From assembly GCA_021405325.1 (NCBI GenBank), contig QWII01000006.1, positions 284,550 through 348,549 of the forward strand: a stretch of 64,000 bases of DNA. Reading direction: 5' to 3'. Each line of letters opens with the position of its first letter. Within the stretch, counting starts at the first letter, position 1. Source of the stretch: Caldilinea sp. CFX5. GTDB lineage: Bacteria; Chloroflexota; Anaerolineae; Caldilineales; Caldilineaceae. Below, in pieces: positions 61,451-64,000 of this stretch. The notes under the pieces were generated by a model. That model saw nothing but the letters and a program-made list of their open reading frames with translations. It did not search any database and had not been told where the DNA came from. The translations under genes and the position numbers were made by a program.

Positions 61451-61517
61451 AGACCGCAACGCACCGTCGGGTTCAATAGACGAACAGACTACGCGACCCA
61501 GCAACTGCGGACTACTG
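61451..61517. repeat. Intergenic repeat shared with 9995-10052
   Basis: AGACCGCAAC (61451-61460) and the 17 bases at 61501-61517 match 9995-10004 and 10036-10052 in the same order, 51 kb away, with a different middle. It lies before the biotin carboxylase gene. Confidence 0.75.
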
Positions 61518-61557
61518 CCAGTGCAACTTTCTCTGGACAGGTCAACCGAGGAAATGT

Positions 61558-63068
<1,511 letters not shown>

Positions 63069-63072
<4 letters not shown>

Positions 63073-63563
63073 AATATTTCGCACGCATTGGTCAAAATGA
63101 ATATGAAGTTGAGATCGAAAACGGCGTCGTCGCCATCAACGGCGAAACGGTCGAGGTTGATCTCTGCAAAGTAGGCGTACCTGAGCTTTACAGTGTTCTC
63201 TTTGGCGGTCACAGCTATGACATGCTGATCCAACCCCAACGCTTCACCTATAACATCACCTTCCGCAGTGAACAATTTCAGGTGCAAGTGGAAGATGAGC
63301 GCACCCGCAAGCTCAACACCGGTCGCAAAGCGCCTGCCCTGCCTCATGGCGAGTTGGCTGTCCGTGCGCCGATTCCCGGTCTGGTGGTTAAGGTCTTAGT
63401 CAACCCGGACGATGAGGTGGCAGACGGTCAACCGCTGGTCATTCTGGAAGCGATGAAGATGGAAAATGAAATCCGTTCGCTGCGCGCTGGGAAAGTACGT
63501 AGTGTATCAGTAGCGCCAGGGCAGCGGGTTGAGCAAAATGAAGTTTTGTTGGTGGTTGACTAG
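63069..63563 (+). CDS. Biotin carboxyl carrier protein subunit (BCCP)
   Basis: This 164-residue protein has a biotinyl domain at the C-terminus with the modification site EAMKMEN, Lys130, framed by RAPIPGLVVKVLVNPDDEVA and the final VSVAPGQRVEQNEVLLVVD. The N-terminal about 85 residues form a separate beta-rich domain as in acyl-CoA carboxylase alpha chains (BT-like), so it may be a split-off alpha-chain end rather than a fatty-acid AccB. The start is GTG 63069, overlapping the biotin carboxylase stop. Confidence 0.92.
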
Positions 63564-64000
63564 CCGGTTTGCGTTAGAATTCCTGGTGAAACCCGAAACA
63601 AGACTAACTTGACAACCCGAATGGTCTGAGTATAAGAGCAACTCTTGCCCAAGCAAAGCCGAGCAATGAAAGAGGTCGCCACAGACGAGTCTATGGTTGC
63701 CTTTTGCTGTGCGGCAAATCAGGTAAGCAAGCATTATGAAAACCGTAATGGTGCTTACTTGACACTAGGGTTGTGTATGGTATACTTGCAGATTCTGCTG
63801 GCAAAACAGCCCTGTTACAGGGGTAGCGTAATGAACAGCAGGAGGCTTGTGAGAGCAGAAATCATCAAGCAAAATCAAGGTTTCTGAATTTGACAGGGAG
63901 GGGAGGGCGTGGTAAACTCCTTGCTCGTGCCCTGGAAGGCTGTTTGTGAAGTGGTTCACAAGTCAGGAAAGTGTAACGCCAATAACGGGTGACGGACTTG
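63564..64000. other. Right-edge region: strong promoter and gene-free, hairpin-rich sequence
   Basis: There is no convincing gene in these 437 bases; the open frame at 63645-63887 has no protein character and spans a promoter. After the promoter at 63759-63786 come several short pairings: CCCTG/CAGGG at about 63811-63823, GATTCTGCT near 63791 with AGCAGAAATC near 63856 (one bulge), and TTGTGAA/TTCACAA at 63944-63961. It could be the 5' part of a structured RNA, a long leader or a group II intron, cut by the window edge. Confidence 0.4.
63759..63786 (+). promoter_or_regulatory. Near-consensus sigma70-type promoter reading off the right edge
   Basis: A perfect TTGACA (63759-63764) and TATACT (63781-63786) are separated by 16 bases. 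It is the strongest promoter match in the window, with no gene following before the edge. Confidence 0.65.

Noticed and set aside
63645..63887. 80-codon open frame at the right end
   Set aside because: It spans a near-consensus promoter, has no Shine-Dalgarno or known domain, and its composition looks non-coding.
63901..63960. Resemblance to RNase P RNA (GGTAAACTCC)
   Set aside because: Only about ten bases match and the upstream GAGGAAAGTCC core of RNase P RNA is absent.

Overview
The window reads as a chromosome segment of a member of the Chloroflexota, probably Anaerolineae or Caldilineae. This is an inference from gene content and protein style: a SWIM / DUF5691 / MoxR operon, a YqhQ-type DUF1385 protein, DUF4012 and DUF1405 membrane proteins, a peptide-type ABC importer with a Tat-style lipoprotein signal, and a Wzx/Wzy-type polysaccharide locus without any lipid A or LPS-core gene. 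There is no rRNA or tRNA gene to confirm it. Shine-Dalgarno sequences are common, and GTG and TTG starts are used several times.

Layout. (1) 1-12.5 kb: a catabolic block. A GntR/FCD regulator (cut by the left edge) faces an aldo/keto reductase across a spacer with two perfect operator-like palindromes. Downstream on the + strand come an MDR dehydrogenase, an M81 (MlrC-like) peptidase, a peptide-type ABC importer (binding protein and two permeases, no ATPase gene), an M19-family dipeptidase homologue lacking its N-terminal zinc motif, an amidohydrolase and a class III aminotransferase. Together they suggest uptake and breakdown of an unusual peptide or amino-acid conjugate. (2) 12.8-16.8 kb, minus strand: a tightly overlapping SWIM zinc-finger / DUF5691 / MoxR-ATPase operon. 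(3) 17.3-21.9 kb: an S4 RNA-binding protein, a DUF1385 protein with a near-consensus promoter and apparently no leader, and CysD plus a CysN-CysC fusion for sulfate activation to PAPS.

(4) 22-54.8 kb: a very large exopolysaccharide locus. Its central part (about 25-51 kb) is visibly more AT-rich than the flanks. It carries a near-complete Wbp-type route to an amidinated 2,3-diamino-uronic acid: UDP-GlcNAc dehydrogenase, 2-epimerase, N-acetyltransferase, 3-dehydrogenase, aminotransferase, then HisH / HisF paralogues and a WbpG-type amidotransferase. It also has a formyltransferase homologue, an AsnB-type enzyme that may make a uronamide, a dehydrogenase / Gfo-Idh fusion, five glycosyltransferases, a Wzx flippase, two Wzy/WaaL-type proteins, a Wzz-like protein, a heparinase-like lyase, a TPR protein and the initiating glycosylphosphotransferase.

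(5) 54.8-64 kb: a short-chain dehydrogenase, a zinc MDR dehydrogenase, two small or membrane proteins, a hexapeptide transferase, a DUF1405 protein, and a biotin-dependent acyl-CoA carboxylase operon (carboxyltransferase, an unrecognised 188-residue protein, biotin carboxylase, BCCP). The right edge holds a near-consensus promoter followed by gene-free, hairpin-rich sequence.

The most unusual non-coding signal is a population of large, often nested inverted repeats built from short repeated words. They fill many intergenic spacers of the GC-rich flanks. Some recur tens of kilobases apart (26 identical bases at 4931 and, inverted, at 59182), and I saw none in the AT-rich polysaccharide core.
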